A stretch of 64,000 bases of DNA from Cyanoderma ruficeps. Its lineage: Eukaryota; Chordata; Aves; Passeriformes; Timaliidae. A program made the translations under genes and the position numbers. Shown piece by piece: positions 62,519-64,000 of the stretch. Under the pieces are notes generated by a model, which saw only the letters and a program-made list of their open reading frames with translations, was not told the origin of the DNA and made no database searches. The stretch lies in the NCBI GenBank assembly GCA_008694505.1, contig VZDJ01000090.1, positions 10,737,646 through 10,801,645 of the forward strand. Direction: 5' to 3'. Position 1 is the first letter of the stretch, and the number at the start of each line of letters is the position of its first letter.

Positions 62519-64000
62519 CCAATTAACTACCTACCTGACATAAGGGTTGCAGCAAGATTGATTATCTCATTTCTGCTAAGTCCTCTGAAAATCCTTAAAT
62601 GCGTGGGAAGCATCTCTTCATCATTAAACTCCAGTAGGTAAGTTGTGAACTCCTGCATACCTATAATTTGAAGACATGCTGTAAGTGCCTAGTGTGAAAT
62701 AGAAATGGATGTGTATGGATAGTAGACAACTCTCCAGAGATGTGCTGTTATTTCTTTTCAAAAGGAAAGCCATTCCCACCTGCCCAGACCCCAAGACACA
62801 AATGTAAGCAAAAAATACTTTAGTATCAATTTGTAAAATACATTCCCTAAAACACCTCCAGTGCCATGGGAGCTTTCAAACTACATTTTAACTTAATCAT
62901 TTTTCTTGAAGCTAAATATATTCCAGTCTCCTATGATGAAAAACCGTGGCAGACCAGGCTTCTGAATGCAGATACATTTAAGTTTTGGGAAACTTTACTG
63001 AGGCATTCAAAATAAAATTTTGAGGAGTTCTCATCAATTTAATAGGCATGTCTGTATCAAAGAAATTAATAATAATGGCATCCTAAATTATGTAAATAAT
63101 TTGTATATTTAATTTTAGGGCTTAAATTCTACATATTTTAACTCCAAAAAATTTATAACCCTACCCATGGTCACTAAGGTTTGGAAAATACATTGTTGAG
63201 AATCTCAAGATTACAGGAAACAATGGAAGATTTACTTCCATTAAAAATACAGAGCTGAATAATCTTCCAGAAAATATTTCTCATCCTCTCATTGTGTCCT
63301 ACAGAATGTGTCTCAGAAGAATGAGACAATTTTGTTTTGGTGAAGCATGTGGAGCACACAGTACAGGAAGTGTTGATAAGTGTACATGGCATACACAGGT
63401 ATCATTTGTTTTCTTACTCTAGGTTTGAAGCTCATTGAGAAAATTCTTCCCTGGTCCCAAGTGAATGGACATGACTGGCCTTTTATCTGGGTGTCCAGAT
63501 AGTTCTGTCAATTTATGTTCTGCACAAAATGTCCACAGCTTTGCTGTGCAGCATAATGGGGTGAAGACAGGCAGGAAAAGTTGATGACAGCACACCCTGT
63601 GTGACTGTTTCCCCTGCAATTACCACCCTTGCTCTTTGTGACAGCAGAACTGGTAGTTCATTGCCCCAGCCCAGCTTCTCTCCTCTTAAAACATCCTAGG
63701 GTGCTGCCCATCTGACCAGGTTAGCTATGGGCCTCTGCGCACCTTTAGAAGCAGGGAGTTTTGTCTAATTTTATGTTTTACCAAAGCCAAATTGCTTTTG
63801 AGGTGATCCATATGACTCAGTAACTCTCACTAGCTTTCTAAATCTCATAAGCAACAAGCAAACAAGCCATAATGCTGCACCCACAGATAGTGGCAGCCTA
63901 AAAAGATGAAGAGCACCTTCTCCTCCACTCCACATTACTGTCCCTGAAATCCCAGCATGTGCTCAGCAGAGGTTTCTGGGTTCTCAGACACAGGTCAGAG

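Larger units (their letters stand above)
39241..64000. other. Long stretch without recognised genes
   Basis: About 25 kb of AT-rich sequence carries only simple repeats and short unrecognised open frames. GUCA1C's mammalian upstream neighbour, MORC1, would be expected on this side, but I could not identify any MORC1 exon. Small exons could be missed by eye. Confidence 0.45.

Overview
The window looks like AT-rich avian nuclear DNA, most likely from a passerine. The evidence is the antisense 3' ends of CR1 LINEs, a decayed ERV-L gag-pol fragment of the bird type, and three LTR-like blocks that match bird endogenous retroviral LTRs I know. There is no bacterial-style gene packing; almost everything is intron, flank or old repeat. 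No database search was possible, so family names rest on recognised motifs.

The only host gene I can support is on the minus strand: a guanylate-cyclase-activating protein (GCAP), closest to GUCA1C (GCAP3). Coding exon 2 lies at 842-991, and exons 3 and 4 should lie beyond the left edge. Two different intact first coding exons lie upstream, at 17329-17517 (called 1a here) and 29124-29315 (called 1b). Both encode a myristoylatable GCAP N-terminus with the ECPSG motif. Both end in a phase-0 donor that would complete the same EF-hand 2 loop when joined to exon 2. Upstream of each, at almost the same distance from the start codon, is a 15-bp block with one mismatch between copies and a TAATCT (CRX/OTX-like) motif. 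This looks like a duplicated promoter plus first exon feeding one shared body, or the remains of a tandem GCAP duplication whose other exons are gone.

Layout: 1-841 is the start of intron 2; 842-991 is exon 2; 992-17328 is a large intron holding two CR1 fragments, a 37-bp minisatellite, two CTCF-like motifs, a broken ERV-L gag-pol fragment (about 7280-9215) and a 19-bp minisatellite (12961-13302). Exon 1a and its promoter occupy about 17329-17689. From 17690 to 29123 lies the segment between the two first exons, with an ERVK-type LTR at 19116-19689. Exon 1b and its promoter occupy about 29124-29486. From 29487 to 64000 is flank without recognisable exons, carrying two LTR-like blocks (about 37270-37740 and 38330-39240) and simple repeats, one with an unresolved N at 51027. 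All the retroviral and CR1 pieces that I could orient lie on the minus strand, the same as the gene.

If expressed, the gene would make a calcium-sensing activator of retinal (or pineal) membrane guanylate cyclases. The two first exons would give proteins with different N-terminal regions, including the EF1/cyclase-contact region, on a common EF2-EF4 body.
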